From the NCBI GenBank assembly GCA_964572685.1, contig CAZNFJ010000020.1:1-33496 (forward strand): DNA of 33,496 nt. The letters are read 5' to 3'. The notes under the pieces were generated by a model, which worked only from the letters and a program-made list of their open reading frames with translations, had not been told where the DNA came from and made no database searches. Source of the stretch: UBA2653 sp964572685. GTDB lineage: Bacteria > Pseudomonadota > Gammaproteobacteria > Legionellales > Legionellaceae. Shown here in pieces: positions 16,412-24,235 of this stretch. The position numbers and the translations under genes were made by a program. Within the stretch, counting starts at the first letter, position 1. Each line of letters opens with the position of its first letter.

Positions 16412-17104
16412 TTATTTTTTCTGAATGGATAACAATTGAATCGAAAATATCAATGTTTCATTTGGACCAATCATTGGACCCACGGCTTGTTGTCCATAAG
16501 CTAAATCAGCAGGAATATAAACTTCCCAGGTTGAGCCAACAGGCATCAGTTGTAAAACTTCAGTCCATCCCTTGATCACTTGATTGACTTGGAAAGAAAT
16601 AGGATGACCTTGTTTGTCGCTGCTATCAAAAACCTGACCATTAATGAGCTTTCCGGTATAGTTAACAGTCACGGTATCGTTTGGACCAGGTTTTGCACCT
16701 TTACCAGCAGTGATAATTTTATATTGTAAGCCATCAGCTAAAGTAACAATGCCTGACTGTTTTTTATTGTTTTCAAGAAAAGCTTTACCGGTATCTAAAT
16801 TTTTCTTAGCCATAGCTTCCATTTCCGCATTTTTTTTCGCAATGAATTGTTTTTGAAAGTTGGTTAAAACTTCTTTCATTTGGTCGTCAGATAGTAAAGT
16901 TGCACCACCAGCATAACCTTCTTGCAAACCTTTCACAAGAACAGACATATCCAAATCCAGATTTTGTTTTTTGATACTACGACCTAAGTCCACACCGATA
17001 CTGTAAGATACTTTTTTCATGTCAGTATCTAAAACAGGCGCTTGTGCACAAACGCTAGCACTTATCAAAACGCTTAAACTCAACCATAATGGTTTTAAAT
17101 TCAT
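16412..17104 (-). CDS. mip: Mip/FkpA-like periplasmic FKBP peptidyl-prolyl isomerase
   Basis: This is a homodimeric periplasmic or surface prolyl isomerase and chaperone; Mip of Legionella aids intracellular infection. The 230 residues match Mip (about 233). A signal peptide is predicted to be cleaved after Ala20 (SVCA/QAPVL). The FKBP N-terminal dimerisation domain follows (KVSYSIGVDLGRSIK), then a long charged helix around residues 75-115. The FKBP domain contains VTVNYTGKLINGQVFDSS, VIKGWTEVLQLMPVGSTWEVYIP and AYGQ. GGGAGAG seven bases before the ATG is a good ribosome site. FkpA-type housekeeping function is an equally valid reading, so the gene symbol reflects lineage context. Confidence 0.88.
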   Translation of the reverse strand: MNLKPLWLSLSVLISASVCAQAPVLDTDMKKVSYSIGVDLGRSIKKQNLDLDMSVLVKGLQEGYAGGATLLSDDQMKEVLTNFQKQFIAKKNAEMEAMAKKNLDTGKAFLENNKKQSGIVTLADGLQYKIITAGKGAKPGPNDTVTVNYTGKLINGQVFDSSDKQGHPISFQVNQVIKGWTEVLQLMPVGSTWEVYIPADLAYGQQAVGPMIGPNETLIFSIQLLSIQKK

Positions 17105-17187
17105 TCTATTCTCTCCCTAGTCACCTCTAATGAGGATTAAAACTTTTCCAATGAATAATTAGTTTATCAACAATTAATATCTGCCTC

Positions 17188-17216
17188 ATTATAGAGGAAC
17201 TCTCTTAGTGCTGCAA
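17188..17216 (-). promoter_or_regulatory. Predicted sigma-70 promoter of mip
   Basis: On the minus strand TTGCAG (17211-17216) and a perfect TATAAT (17188-17193) are spaced exactly 17 bases. The start would be near 17181, giving a leader of about 75 bases to the mip ATG. The rest of the 267-base gap up to the rhomboid gene shows no other gene. Confidence 0.6.
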
Positions 17217-17360
17217 TACAAACGCTAGATATGATTTCTCAATTGATCTGTCGAATCAACACGTTGATTTTTGACATTTTCTAAATCATTCCTTTCACCT
17301 CGCTCTCTTTTTCTCGTGCTAGAATCATGTATCGTTTGAATTAAATAAAACAAGTAACAC

Positions 17361-17382
17361 TCATTGATTGCTTAACAATGAA
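17361..17382 (-). terminator. Weak terminator-like hairpin at the end of the rhomboid gene
   Basis: TCATTG and CAATGA form a six-base stem around a nine-base loop that contains the stop codon of the rhomboid gene. On the minus strand it is followed by a T-rich tail (GTGTTACTTGTTTTATTT). The stem is AT-rich and short, so efficiency would be low. Confidence 0.35.
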
Positions 17383-18016
17383 TATTCATAGGCACTCTAA
17401 TCCAATACGGTGGTTCAACAAACAACTGATGTACCCATGGAGAAAAATATGCAAGCACATAGACCCCAACACCTGCAATCAAACCCATTAAATGCCCTTC
17501 CCAAGACACTCTATCTTTAGTTGGAAAAATGCCTAAAAAAATACCAAAAAAATAATAAACACAAATAAATCCAATTGCGATATTTAATATACTATTGGTA
17601 TGAAAAAATGCATCGATAACTAAAAATCCCCAATAGGCGGTAATCAACGCACTCGCCCCAACATGAATCCCCGGACGACCAAAAAGCCAAATCAAAGCCC
17701 CACTAACAATAATCAAAATCCAGGTTATTTGCCAATAAAAAGCAAAGCCATAAAACATCAACATGACACTTAAAATAAGTAAAGGAATTAAATTAAAAAA
17801 CAAATGATTAAAGTTGGCATGTATAAAAGGCGAAAAAAAAATCCCAGGCAAGCCCAAAACATGGCGCGGAATGATGCCCAATACCCCCACGTATCCATGT
17901 GTGACTCGAAACAACAACCAAACTATAAAGAGTAAAACACTCAAATCAATTAAATAACACAAGGAACTTTGTATGGTCATTTGAATCATTTGTAGAAGGC
18001 TTGCCAAATTACTCAT
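17372..18016 (-). CDS. Rhomboid-family intramembrane serine protease
   Basis: Rhomboids cleave membrane-spanning substrates within the bilayer. The 214-residue protein has about six helices. The expected motifs are present: the HANFNHLFFNL block (residues 66-76) of helix 2, the catalytic serine in GIHVGASAL (Ser122), and the catalytic histidine in WEGHLMGLIAG (His175). The family GxSG is changed to GASA, but the serine and histidine remain, so activity is plausible. Its start overlaps the 3' end of xseA by eight bases, so translation is probably coupled. Confidence 0.8.
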   Translation of the reverse strand: MSNLASLLQMIQMTIQSSLCYLIDLSVLLFIVWLLFRVTHGYVGVLGIIPRHVLGLPGIFFSPFIHANFNHLFFNLIPLLILSVMLMFYGFAFYWQITWILIIVSGALIWLFGRPGIHVGASALITAYWGFLVIDAFFHTNSILNIAIGFICVYYFFGIFLGIFPTKDRVSWEGHLMGLIAGVGVYVLAYFSPWVHQLFVEPPYWIRVPMNIHC

Positions 18017-19334
18017 GAATAGCTTGGACCTCCGTTTCTAAAAGACCATGCGCTAGCTTCAATTGAATTTTGTCTCCCACATGAGCATTTTTTGCAGATG
18101 TCATCACTTGATTTCCCATCATGGCAATAGCATAACCTCTTTCTAAAGTGGCATAAGGACTTAAGGTTTCAAGCTTAACTTGCAGCTGAGCAACTACAGT
18201 AAGTTTTCGCTCAAGTTGTGCCATCAGGGATTTTCCTAATGAGTGTTTGGCGTAATCCAGTCGATTTTTTTGAGAATGTAATCGCATGGTTGGTTTTTGC
18301 GCCGCTAAGTGAACCTGTAATAAATTCAGCAGATGATGTTTTGTTTGAAAATTTTGAGAGACCAGCGTTTGTAAAGAACGCATGGCTTCATCCAATCGTT
18401 GCCAATGCTGCATTAAAACTTTATCCGCCGAACGCCATCCTTTATCTAATAATTGCAATTTCAAAAATTGATGTTGTAACACATTTTGTATCAAGTTCTT
18501 CAAACGAGTTTGCCACTGAGCTATCATGAGAAAAAGATCACGTTGATGAGGTGTCGCTTTTTCTGCAGCACCTGTTGGTGTGGCCGCACGAAAATCCGCA
18601 ACAAAATCAGCAATAGTAAAATCTGTTTCATGCCCAATTCCTGCAATAATGGGAATAGGACAAGATGCAATGGCATATGCCAAGTCTTCATGATTAAAAG
18701 CCCATAAATCCTCCAGACTTCCACCTCCTCGAGCTAAAATAATACAATCAATCCCTGGCGTTTCCATGGCATTTTTCAAAGCAGCAATCAATTGCAAGTG
18801 CGCTTGTGAACCTTGTACTTCAGAGGGAAATAATGTGGTTTTAGCAATAGGGTAACGTCTTTGCAAGGTACTCAGAATGTCTTGAAGGGCAGCCCCTTTT
18901 GGCGAGCTGATAATAGCAATATGCTGAGGGTATAAGGGAATTTTTTTCTTTCTTGCTTCATCAAATAACCCAAGAGCTGCCAATTTGTTTTTCAACTCTT
19001 GAAATTGTTGGTATAAAAGCCCAATACCCGTATCTTGGATTTGTGAAACAATCAACTGATAATCACCTCTTGGTTCATATAAGCTGATTTTTCCATAAAC
19101 AATGACTTCTTGACCATTTTTTAAAATGGGCGCAGCCATTCGTGCCCCACGACTAAAAAAAGCACACCGAACTTGGGCTAGCTTGTCTTTCAAACTAAAA
19201 TAATAATGTCCTGAACTGGCTAAAGTTAAATTGGATATTTCACCAGATACCACCACGAGTCCTACCTGAGATTCGAGTGTTCGTTTCACTTGAGCATTCA
19301 GTTGACTAACAGTCAAAATAACAGTTTCAGACAT
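18009..19334 (-). CDS. xseA: Exodeoxyribonuclease VII large subunit
   Basis: XseA with the small subunit XseB degrades single-stranded DNA from both ends. The 441-residue protein has an N-terminal OB-fold (VVVSGEISNLTLASSGHYYFSLKD region), then the catalytic exonuclease domain with RGGGSLEDLW (about residue 200), GIGHETDFTIADFVADFRAATPT and a long coiled-coil region in the C-terminal third, ending in LERGYAI. All family signatures are present and the length is usual. xseB is not in the neighbourhood. The gene starts with ATG at 19334. Confidence 0.96.
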   Translation of the reverse strand: MSETVILTVSQLNAQVKRTLESQVGLVVVSGEISNLTLASSGHYYFSLKDKLAQVRCAFFSRGARMAAPILKNGQEVIVYGKISLYEPRGDYQLIVSQIQDTGIGLLYQQFQELKNKLAALGLFDEARKKKIPLYPQHIAIISSPKGAALQDILSTLQRRYPIAKTTLFPSEVQGSQAHLQLIAALKNAMETPGIDCIILARGGGSLEDLWAFNHEDLAYAIASCPIPIIAGIGHETDFTIADFVADFRAATPTGAAEKATPHQRDLFLMIAQWQTRLKNLIQNVLQHQFLKLQLLDKGWRSADKVLMQHWQRLDEAMRSLQTLVSQNFQTKHHLLNLLQVHLAAQKPTMRLHSQKNRLDYAKHSLGKSLMAQLERKLTVVAQLQVKLETLSPYATLERGYAIAMMGNQVMTSAKNAHVGDKIQLKLAHGLLETEVQAIHE

Positions 19335-19359
19335 AAAACCTCATCTATTTATTTAGATC

Positions 19360-19391
19360 ATAGATGCTGTATTTTACAAAACAGCATCTAT
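19360..19391 (-). terminator. 11-bp hairpin after the outer-membrane protein gene
   Basis: ATAGATGCTGT and ACAGCATCTAT form a perfect 11-base stem around a ten-base loop, 22 bases downstream of the outer-membrane protein stop and just before xseA. No T-run follows on the minus strand (GATCTAAATAAATAG). It may stabilise the abundant outer-membrane protein mRNA, or terminate it only partly. Confidence 0.45.
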
Positions 19392-19412
19392 AAAAGCTTT
19401 TTAAATCAATAA

Positions 19413-20417
19413 TTATATAAAATCACCAATCCATTTCGCACCAAAATAAAGACCTTGAATACCAAAAGAATTATTATCAGAGCCTGACATATCGCTTTGC
19501 GCAGATAAAGCATTTAAATAATTAACCCACATCCAACCAGCATCTAGCATCAATTTACCATACCTTAAATCATGGAAATAATTCACACCTAATTTCGCAT
19601 CTGTGGAAGTGGTCACTTTGACAACATTATAATACAAATTAGATGTTATATTGGTGGTATTGGTTTGAGTATAATTGGTTTTAGCAGTCCCCGCCAACAA
19701 TCCAAAAGCGCCTTTTCCGTAGAAGCCAAGCCCTGATTGCGTTTCATAAACCAAATCAACGCCAAGACGAGGTCCAAAACCATTATAGACGCTATCTATT
19801 GATGTCTCGATTGAATATAAAGTGGAATTTATACCTCTGGTTCCTGAATTGGCTATATCCACATTTTGAGCGACACGAGAATACTCGCCACCGAAATGAA
19901 CACGAGCATAGAATTCTTCATCAAAATTAATCTGACGGCCATGTTCAATATTCACCATATCCCAGCCGGTATTGACATTGCTGTCAAATTTTTCAACAAT
20001 CACATTTGTACTACTTACTGGAGAGCTAATACCTGTGGGTGTTTCCGGTAAATACACAGAACCCAGCGCTACAGGCGCAGGTAATGAGCCTCCTCTTGAA
20101 CCTCTTAAATGATACCAGTTTAAATCAATATCTTTTCCATTGGAAAAATGATAAGCGCCTTCAAGCTGAAAACCCCAATTCCATCCAGGCTCCCCACCTT
20201 TGGTTACTGAACCCAGCGAGCCCGTTAAAGTTGTTCTCGACAAGTTATTTCCTGTCGGCATTTGCATATATATAGCCTGACCACTCAAAGACCACTTTTT
20301 CATGTCACAAGGCACCGTCAAAGGACTTTCCTTACAAACAGGACCCATGGTGCCAGCAAATACACATCCTCCAGACAATAACAACATTGAGGATAAAATC
20401 TTATTTATTTTCAACAT
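19413..20417 (-). CDS. Legionella-type major outer membrane protein (MOMP-like)
   Basis: This is a predicted beta-barrel outer membrane protein. With the ATG at 20417 (AAGGA ribosome site) it has 334 residues: a signal peptide ending VFA, then a mature start GTMGPVCKESPLTVPCD. The GPVC and VPC cysteine pair is the hallmark of the Legionella OMP family. Alternating amphipathic strands follow, and the C-terminus GAKWIGDFI is suitable for outer-membrane assembly. An in-frame ATG 11 codons upstream (20450) lacks a ribosome site and would spoil the signal peptide. The family forms major porins or adhesins in Legionella; several paralogues per genome are common. Confidence 0.85.
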   Translation of the reverse strand: MLKINKILSSMLLLSGGCVFAGTMGPVCKESPLTVPCDMKKWSLSGQAIYMQMPTGNNLSRTTLTGSLGSVTKGGEPGWNWGFQLEGAYHFSNGKDIDLNWYHLRGSRGGSLPAPVALGSVYLPETPTGISSPVSSTNVIVEKFDSNVNTGWDMVNIEHGRQINFDEEFYARVHFGGEYSRVAQNVDIANSGTRGINSTLYSIETSIDSVYNGFGPRLGVDLVYETQSGLGFYGKGAFGLLAGTAKTNYTQTNTTNITSNLYYNVVKVTTSTDAKLGVNYFHDLRYGKLMLDAGWMWVNYLNALSAQSDMSGSDNNSFGIQGLYFGAKWIGDFI

Positions 20418-20539
20418 ATTTTTCCTTAAATTTAAGATAATAAACGTCATAATATCGACGAATCATCCATATTAAACCATGAGATATCTTTCCTCAATTA
20501 TTAATTATTTTTCACTATAGTCATTAAAAAAACATTAAA

Positions 20540-20567
20540 TTGCATTTTCATATCAAATCAGTAAAAT
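20540..20567 (+). promoter_or_regulatory. Predicted promoter of the PQ-loop gene
   Basis: TTGCAT (20540-20545) and TAAAAT (20562-20567) are 16 bases apart, close to the sigma-70 consensus. Initiation near 20574 would leave a leader of about 20 bases. Confidence 0.5.
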
Positions 20568-20593
20568 AGACAAAAATCCTAAAATTCTATGCC

Positions 20594-21250
20594 ATGCACA
20601 ACATTCTTGGTCATTTTTTTTTAAATGTTGCCTTTGGGCTCTATCTCATACTTTATTTGCCGCAGCTTTATCATAATGCCCGTCATCAAGCTTTTCATCA
20701 AATGAGTTTTATGATGCATATGATGATTCTGCAAGCATACAGTTGTGATTTATTCTATGGTTTATCTAAACACATGCCCTGGCAATATTTATGTGTATCG
20801 ATGGTTGGACTTTTGTGTTTATTGACTCAACATTTACAGTGGTTTTTCTTTCGATGGAAAAAACATAAGAACCTCGATTGGATGATGTTACTCATGGGAG
20901 TTTTATGTATACTTTGGCCGATGCTTCTTTGGTATTACTTTGCTCAGGATACATTGCAATACAAACTTCAAGCCTGGTGCTCTCGAGTTCTATTCATTAT
21001 TCACTTTCTACCTCAGATCATCAAATATCGCCGTAATGAAGATAGACAAGCCATCAGCTTACTCTACCTGAGCTTAAGTATTACTTTAAGCCTTTGTGAT
21101 TTAATTGCAGCAGTCTGTTTAAATTGGGAAATGGCCAATCAAATAGGTTCTTTAATTAGCCTTGGACTCAAATCTTACTTAAGCTTTCAAATATTTTCTT
21201 GCAGGTTTAATCCAAGATTGTCTTTTTTGAAAACACGATCTGCTCGATAA
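20594..21250 (+). CDS. PQ-loop repeat membrane protein
   Basis: The 218-residue protein has seven predicted membrane helices and two PQ-loop motifs: LILYLPQLYHNARHQ near residue 20 and IIHFLPQIIKYRRNEDRQAIS near residue 140. Each lies at the end of a three-helix bundle, as in the SWEET/cystinosin/KDEL-receptor superfamily. Members carry sugars, amino acids or unknown small molecules. The substrate is not predictable. The 3' end overlaps convergent lipA by 64 bases, and the extra C-terminal residues beyond the last helix are encoded in that overlap. Confidence 0.75.
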   Translation: MHNILGHFFLNVAFGLYLILYLPQLYHNARHQAFHQMSFMMHMMILQAYSCDLFYGLSKHMPWQYLCVSMVGLLCLLTQHLQWFFFRWKKHKNLDWMMLLMGVLCILWPMLLWYYFAQDTLQYKLQAWCSRVLFIIHFLPQIIKYRRNEDRQAISLLYLSLSITLSLCDLIAAVCLNWEMANQIGSLISLGLKSYLSFQIFSCRFNPRLSFLKTRSAR

Positions 21251-22191
21251 CTAGAACGAACCATCGGTCCTGCTGCCACCTCAAAGAAACCCTTACTCAA
21301 GCCTAATTCTCGAAGTGCATTGAACTCTTCTGGAGAAACAAAACGCTGAATTGGCAAATGATTGCTGGTAGGTTGTAAATATTGTCCTAGCGTTAAAATA
21401 TCAACTTTTTGTGCCCTGAGATCATCCATTGTTTTTTCAATTTCTTCTCGAGTTTCACCTAAGCCCAACATTAAACTGGTTTTGGTAAGAACATCAGGCC
21501 GATATTTTTTTGCATAACCCAGCACTTGTATAGTTTGCCAATACCCCGCACGAATATCTCGTACAGGATGCGTCAAACGTTCAACTGTTTCTACATTTTG
21601 TGCAAAAACGTCAACCCCACTATCCAAGAGAATGCGTATCGCTTGTTCTAGACCTTGAAAATCAGGTGTGAGTGCTTCTACTTTAGTTTGAGGAGAGATG
21701 GTTTTAATCAATTGAATGGTTTTGGCGTAGTGTTGTGCCCCTCCATCCGGCAAATCATCACGATTAACCGACGTCAGAACCACATAATCCAAATTCATCA
21801 AAGAAACTGTTTTGGCAGTATTTTCAGGTTCTAAAGGATCCAACCATCCATTCGGATTGCCTGTATCTACAGAACAAAATCGACAAGCCCTGGTACAAAC
21901 AGCTCCCATCAACATGATGGTTGCAGTACCATGAGACCAGCATTCACTGATATTGGGACACTTGGCTTCTTCACAAACGGTAGACAATCGATGTTCCCGT
22001 ACTTTATCTTTAACCTTTTGGTATTCTGGTGACGATGAAATCTGAACACGCAACCATTTGGGTTTCGTTAAACGCTCTGAAGGCATTTCATGACTAGATT
22101 TAATACCATCTTTAATCGCGTTAAATCCCTGTTCGGTTTTGTATTTCTCACCGCTTTGAACTTTAATTGGAATGTCTTGTAGTTTTCGCAT
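21187..22191 (-). CDS. lipA: Lipoyl synthase
   Basis: LipA inserts two sulfur atoms into protein-bound octanoyl groups to form lipoyl cofactors of the 2-oxoacid dehydrogenases and the glycine cleavage system. The 334-residue protein has the auxiliary-cluster cysteines CEEAKCPNISEC (73, 78, 84) and the radical-SAM motif CTRACRFC (99, 103, 106). VEALTPDF, QNVETVERL and a C-terminal VRSSYRAD complete the pattern; the serine near the end is an auxiliary cluster ligand. AGGAG before the ATG at 22191 sets that start, rather than the upstream TTG at 22209. lipB is not nearby. Confidence 0.96.
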   Translation of the reverse strand: MRKLQDIPIKVQSGEKYKTEQGFNAIKDGIKSSHEMPSERLTKPKWLRVQISSSPEYQKVKDKVREHRLSTVCEEAKCPNISECWSHGTATIMLMGAVCTRACRFCSVDTGNPNGWLDPLEPENTAKTVSLMNLDYVVLTSVNRDDLPDGGAQHYAKTIQLIKTISPQTKVEALTPDFQGLEQAIRILLDSGVDVFAQNVETVERLTHPVRDIRAGYWQTIQVLGYAKKYRPDVLTKTSLMLGLGETREEIEKTMDDLRAQKVDILTLGQYLQPTSNHLPIQRFVSPEEFNALRELGLSKGFFEVAAGPMVRSSYRADRVFKKDNLGLNLQENI

Positions 22192-22247
22192 AGCTGCTCC
22201 TAAAAACAACTATGCGATCTTCCCAAATATTTCTATAAATAGCAAGT

Positions 22248-22805
22248 CTAAGATGAATATGGTTTAACAATAACAGTGGTGCCGATATTCATAAACTCTT
22301 GGTTAAGCCATCGAGCCGCATCTGGAAGAACTCGTATACAACCATGAGAAGCATTCCATTTAGGGACTTCATATGCAGCATGAATCGAATAACCTTGATA
22401 AAAGTGCATACAATAAGGCATTTTTGCACCACCATTGGTTTCAATGGGATATACGCTTGACGTACATTCAGGTCCTTTTTTAGAATACACATGGTAAGTA
22501 CCCGTTACCGTTCGACATTCATGATTCACATCCGGACAAAAGTCTCGTCCACCCGAAGCACTCCCTGTTTTAATCAGTTGGCCATTGGCATCATAAGCAG
22601 CCCAGGCTGGAATATTGGGGTCAAACACAAATACTTTATGACCGGTTGCAGTTTGTGAAGATGGGAATGCAAAACTTCCTCGACTATCAGAATCCATCGA
22701 TGCTGTATAGTGAACATTTCCAGCATCATCAACAACGGGGACGCTATTGTTTTGACATCCTGCCAATACTAAAGGTAATGCAGCCATTATGACTTTGATA
22801 CGCAT
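22248..22805 (-). CDS. L,D-transpeptidase lipoprotein (YkuD domain)
   Basis: The predicted enzyme forms 3-3 peptidoglycan cross-links or attaches proteins to the wall. The ATG at 22805 follows a GGAGG ribosome site seven bases away and gives a lipoprotein signal, MRIKVIMAALPLVLAGC, with Cys17 as the lipidated residue. An upstream in-frame start at 22823 would be internal to that ribosome site. The YkuD catalytic block HAAYEVPKWNASHGCIRVLP has Cys156 as nucleophile and the two histidines in the expected places. Additional cysteines (FCPDVNHEC and PEC, YC) may form disulfides. It is probably an outer-membrane-anchored periplasmic enzyme, 56 bases upstream of lipA. Confidence 0.88.
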   Translation of the reverse strand: MRIKVIMAALPLVLAGCQNNSVPVVDDAGNVHYTASMDSDSRGSFAFPSSQTATGHKVFVFDPNIPAWAAYDANGQLIKTGSASGGRDFCPDVNHECRTVTGTYHVYSKKGPECTSSVYPIETNGGAKMPYCMHFYQGYSIHAAYEVPKWNASHGCIRVLPDAARWLNQEFMNIGTTVIVKPYSS

Positions 22806-22886
22806 TTGATATCCTCCAATCAATTGCTATATCAGTAATATCGGGCATTGTGATCAAAACTTTAGCTTTAGTTAAAAAAAATATAC

Positions 22887-23243
22887 TCAGTGATTTTTGA
22901 TTTGCTTTTCATTCTTAAATTTAAGCATGTAAACAATGACTTCCTGAAGACTTTCATCACTGCATTCAAAACAACCGCCACGGGCAGGCATCATGCCTTT
23001 ACCTAAAAGAGTGCTGTTCAACAAATCCTTTCGACCTTGCCAATCTTTCACAACACCAACTCTAGGTGCACCTAATGGGATGACCGGTTTAGAATCATGA
23101 CAATTTTTACAATATGCTTGATAAATCTGTTGTGATTTATCCGCTCGCCCTTCTAAACTTTTAATCCAATCCAAAGGATGATGACTGGCAGCATAAATAC
23201 TACTAAAACAAAATAAGAGAATGATGATCGCATATTTCATCAA
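22887..23243 (-). CDS. Cytochrome c5-like monohaem protein
   Basis: This is a small periplasmic electron carrier. The 118 residues comprise a signal peptide (ending SIYA, about residue 18), the haem attachment site CKNCH (45-49), and an axial methionine in GKGMMPARGGC (about 84-85). It also has the Cys91-Cys94 pair (CFEC) typical of the c5 family, where the two form a disulfide, followed by SDESLQEVIVYML. The start overlaps the stop of the upstream unknown gene by four bases. Its redox partners are unknown; the oxidase genes are not in the window. Confidence 0.85.
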   Translation of the reverse strand: MMKYAIIILLFCFSSIYAASHHPLDWIKSLEGRADKSQQIYQAYCKNCHDSKPVIPLGAPRVGVVKDWQGRKDLLNSTLLGKGMMPARGGCFECSDESLQEVIVYMLKFKNEKQIKNH

Positions 23244-24217
23244 GACACCTTGTAACCTAAATCAAAATAAGACATGACAAAATCACGATTAACACCAGCG
23301 AAGAACGCTTGCCCAAACGAACCAGAAATACGCTCAAGCTCTTCTTGTTGTATTCGAACATTTGCATATCGACCTTGAATACAATCTTGATTTTTTTTAT
23401 TTTCATTAATAGCAAGATGTCTTTTAATGGTTCTACAAAATTCGTCCAAAGAAGCCGAATCTGTTGAAAAAGAATCAATCAAATGCTGATAAAAATCGAT
23501 GGTAATTGAAGACTTTGGCATTTCCATCCATAATTGAAAAATTTCATAATACTGATAGCAATCATGATGAAAATGGCTTAAGATGCGAACTATTTGTTCA
23601 ATTCTCGCCGGATCTTCAAATAAGTTTAAATGATTAAACTTAGATAAAACCAAAGCCCAAAAAAACCCCATGGGGTGTTCAGTAACATGCTGGGTTAGAG
23701 GATGTTCAATCCAAACAGTACCTTGAATCGGTATTTTTTTCTGCAAAATCAAATGGCGAAGAATTTCTTCACGCTGGTTTTCTAAATAACTCATATCTAA
23801 TGCATGTTCAAGTGTCCATGGCAAACTATCGTTCCTACCTTCGATATTATAACATAGGTGATTATCCGCATCTGTGTATAACAAAACCGAATTTAACGGG
23901 CGAACTGTGGTATCTATGCAAAATTCAATATGTTGACGAAACAAGGTTTTCAGAAGGTATAAGGTAGCCGCCATTTTAAAAGGTCTAACTGATTGAATAA
24001 TTTTAGAATACAAAGCAAATAAAAAAGATGGCTCACTAACTTCATCTACTGCTTGCATATGATTAAAGAAAGCCAAAGCCAATGCCAACTCCTTCGGCTG
24101 AGTATGTTCATTAATTTGTTTAATTAATAAATCAAAAAGCGGTAATTGTAACAAGTTAGCATCGCGTAAAACTTTCAATGCCTTTTTTCTTTCTTCTATT
24201 TCGAGTAAATATTTCAC
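23240..24217 (-). CDS. Conserved-looking hypothetical protein (325 residues), unknown function
   Basis: I do not recognise this gene. The product is soluble, mostly helical by composition, with no signal peptide or membrane helix. The first third is leucine-rich (LRDANLLQLPLFDLLIKQI; LALALAFFNHMQ). The middle has a possible strand-rich patch (RPLNSVLLYTDADNHLCYNIEG), and the C-terminus is aromatic (FGQAFFAGVNRDFVMSYFDLGY). It lies 18 bases after recJ and overlaps the cytochrome c5 gene by four bases, so it belongs to the recJ-containing transcription unit. Coupling to cytochrome c5 may be only positional. Codon use and base composition look like the neighbours. Confidence 0.6.
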   Translation of the reverse strand: MKYLLEIEERKKALKVLRDANLLQLPLFDLLIKQINEHTQPKELALALAFFNHMQAVDEVSEPSFLFALYSKIIQSVRPFKMAATLYLLKTLFRQHIEFCIDTTVRPLNSVLLYTDADNHLCYNIEGRNDSLPWTLEHALDMSYLENQREEILRHLILQKKIPIQGTVWIEHPLTQHVTEHPMGFFWALVLSKFNHLNLFEDPARIEQIVRILSHFHHDCYQYYEIFQLWMEMPKSSITIDFYQHLIDSFSTDSASLDEFCRTIKRHLAINENKKNQDCIQGRYANVRIQQEELERISGSFGQAFFAGVNRDFVMSYFDLGYKVS

Positions 24218-24235
24218 AAAACATCTCCAATCAAT

